44,264 nucleotides of DNA, from assembly GCA_036741235.1 (NCBI GenBank), contig DAINSQ010000016.1, positions 1 through 44,264 of the forward strand, in the 5' to 3' direction. A program made the translations under genes and the position numbers. Source of the stretch: JABWBR01 sp036741235. GTDB lineage: Bacteria; Bacteroidota; Bacteroidia; Chitinophagales; Saprospiraceae. The notes beneath the pieces are model-generated. The model did no database searches and was not told the DNA's origin. It saw only the letters and a program-made list of their open reading frames with translations. Positions 43,701 to 44,264 of the stretch are shown here, piece by piece; the stretch's first letter is position 1, and the number at the start of each line of letters is the position of its first letter.

Positions 43701-44264
43701 CAGGTGGCAGGTTATATCGTATACGTCGATGGCGAATATTACGACTCCTTATCGGCAACTACTCTGGCCGTTTTGGTGGGCGGACTCGAACCGCTTACGC
43801 TCTACAGCTTTGAGGTTGCAGCTTATGACCTTGCAGGCAATGTTTCCGGGCTGGCAGAACTGACCATCAGCACTACCCAGCCGCTCGACACCGGCGAACC
43901 CGGGCTGGTGGCTCACTATCCTTTTGACGGCAATGCCAACGATGCTACGCCCTATGCCAACCATGGCGTTATCGGCGGAAATCCCATATTTGAAACGGCC
44001 AACCATCCCAATGGCGGCGGCATGAATATTAAATTCGACGGCATGCAAGATTCAGTGCTGGCGCCCAACGCGGTACAATTGTTGTCGGATTTTACAACTG
44101 TTTCTTTCTGGATTCGCGTGGACGGCCAGAACTTACAGGATGCAGAAGCGTACGTTATGGATTTCGGCCACTGGGATCAGCGCTGGAAAATATCGCTACC
44201 GCAACACCTGAAAATAGTGTGGACTACCAACAGCAACAACATCCAGTCTCCCAACTTTATCTCC
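40737..44264 (+). CDS. Giant secreted LamG/FN3 repeat protein, 3' end beyond window
   Basis: An open frame of 1176 codons runs from ATG 40737 to the last base without a stop, so the protein is truncated by the window. A signal peptide (MKQLLRLLVFSLSCWLTAIG, cleaved near LHAQ) shows export. LamG-like domains begin at about residues 27, 240, 452, 659 and 1058, each about 210 residues. Two FN3 domains lie at about 865-955 and 959-1055. Every LamG carries GWQERWKISLP or, in the last, HWDQRWKISLP, and most end LY-AQ. No catalytic domain is visible so far; a T9SS tail is expected further on. It starts 39 bp after the toroid-LamG gene and probably belongs to the same operon. Function is likely glycan or surface binding. 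Confidence 0.88.
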   Translation, partial: MKQLLRLLVFSLSCWLTAIGLHAQTPVAHYAFSGSAKDGSAFANNAAVNGATLAQDRFGLSNNAMYFDGVQGAVRAPNAAHLNSANATISFWVNVSAYPGQGEVYLLSFGGWQERWKISLPSHGKPVFTTHANGACCSDMDSGDGNTLPIGAWVHVVMVHDGSKNIIYFDGVKVNEKNVNGALDATTYPLGIGYNPIDNGNYFNGILDEVMIFDVALNDAQVTALFNAQNTAPNIPFGAVADYSFSGNGLDQSDYGNHADTYTAALTTDRFGYGKSALLCDGVDSEVTAPGSSHLNSAFTTVSFWVKPNSLPGNGEVFLLSLGGWQERWKISLPAHGKPVWTTNNVNGISDMDSGDGNTLTPGVWTHVVMVHDGSKDFIYFNGVQVAEKNVSGALNGTTYPLGIGYNPIDGGNWFDGALDDIQIYNYALNPVEIGNLYTAQAAFPGTPDDLVAEYSLNGNGNDDSQFGNHAELGDGAAPAANRHGWGSNALAGAAKADNSIALQSDYTTISFWVNPNSFPGTGEVYLLSNGGWQERWKISLPSHGKPVFTTHSGGACCSDMDSGTPLALNAWTHVVMVHDGAKDIIYFNGVLANEKNVAGALDKTRYPLGIGYDPIDNGGFFDGAIDDVQIYNVALDASAVAALYNAQNPAPTIADGLIAYYAFSGNSQDQTPYSNHASSASLVKDRFGKANKAAGFNGSAEVTASNSPQHNSPHTTVSFWVNPNSLPANGEVYLLSLGGWQERWKISLPSHGKPVWTTNHSGGISDMDSGDGNTLTPGVWKHVVMVHDGAKDKIYFDGILVAQKDVAGTLDNTTYPLGIGYNAVDGGNWFDGALDEVQIYNIALDDAAIAALYAEQSQPTAGGDQEAPNAPLNLAANVVFNNVDLTWLPAIDNIGVTAYNIYLDGALVRNTTATSAYFEELTPLTQYQFGVSAVDEAGNESLPTTLSVTTGPDETPDVTPPTIPGNLAGSPSFNSVLLSWEASTDDTQVAGYIVYVDGEYYDSLSATTLAVLVGGLEPLTLYSFEVAAYDLAGNVSGLAELTISTTQPLDTGEPGLVAHYPFDGNANDATPYANHGVIGGNPIFETANHPNGGGMNIKFDGMQDSVLAPNAVQLLSDFTTVSFWIRVDGQNLQDAEAYVMDFGHWDQRWKISLPQHLKIVWTTNSNNIQSPNFIS
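40815..43325 (+). repeat. Four tandem LamG-coding repeats, about 615-640 bp each
   Basis: Units start near 40815, 41454, 42090 and 42711 and are closely similar at DNA level, especially in the stretch coding GEVYLLS to HGKPV. Units 1 and 3 encode VFTTH, a GACCSDMDSG cysteine pair and IDNG. Units 2 and 4 encode VWTTN, GISDMDSGDGNTLTPGVW and DGGNWFDG. This A-B-A-B alternation suggests that a two-domain unit was duplicated. A fifth, more divergent copy begins near 43908 after two FN3 domains. Confidence 0.85.

Overview
The window looks like a chromosomal segment of a Bacteroidota bacterium, probably from the Saprospiria/Lewinella-Haliscomenobacter side of the phylum. I infer this from gene content, not from a marker gene. 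The evidence is a SusC/SusD outer-membrane pair, a type IX secretion (T9SS) C-terminal sorting domain, a type III glutamine synthetase, a MurF-Alr fusion, a CrtYcd-type lycopene cyclase, many lipoproteins with short lipoboxes, and TAnnTTTG promoter boxes with no obvious Shine-Dalgarno sequences. No rRNA, tRNA, CRISPR array, insertion sequence or phage gene was seen.

Layout. (1) 1-1303: the end of a [NiFe]-hydrogenase operon, with the cytochrome b subunit and maturation protease flanked by short CAACCT-type repeats. (2) 1373-5623: an MFS exporter, a FemAB/GNAT-like protein, glycogen synthase on the opposite strand and a small lipoprotein. (3) 5736-12354: a long-chain polyprenyl diphosphate synthase, glnN, and the carotenoid genes crtI-crtB-crtYcd, which together could take GGPP to a cyclised carotene. 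(4) 12739-24945: housekeeping and cell-envelope genes: a GH25 lysozyme-like lipoprotein, a TPR lipoprotein, a methyltransferase, LysE plus purine nucleoside phosphorylase, cysS, a lipoprotein aldose epimerase, purD overlapping a MurF-Alr fusion, and two unknown exported proteins. (5) 24952-28632: an intergenic palindromic repeat, a Tat-type glycosylasparaginase, small membrane and lipoproteins, and a DUF5691-like protein. (6) 28727-31894: a tight four-gene operon of a tiny membrane protein, a Tat-exported SGNH hydrolase, an ATP-grasp ligase and an MpaB/DUF2236-type oxygenase. (7) 31872-44264: a polysaccharide-utilisation-like locus with a divergent AraC regulator, SusC, SusD, a 1035-residue secreted protein with a putative alpha-helical toroid domain plus LamG and T9SS tail, and a giant multi-LamG/FN3 protein that runs off the right edge.

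The most unusual parts are the last two. The four-gene operon combines oxidation, ligation and ester-hydrolysis activities that I do not recognise as a described pathway. In the PUL-like locus, the terminal gene (40737 to beyond 44264) carries at least five LamG domains; the first four alternate as A-B-A-B types, which points to duplication of a two-domain unit. Its neighbour shares the same W-Q-x-R-W-K signature. Smaller signals include candidate operator repeats upstream of araC/susC and of the lipoprotein gene at 26599, a leader hairpin and overlapping short ORF before cysS, and repeat-derived hairpins beside hydrogenase genes.
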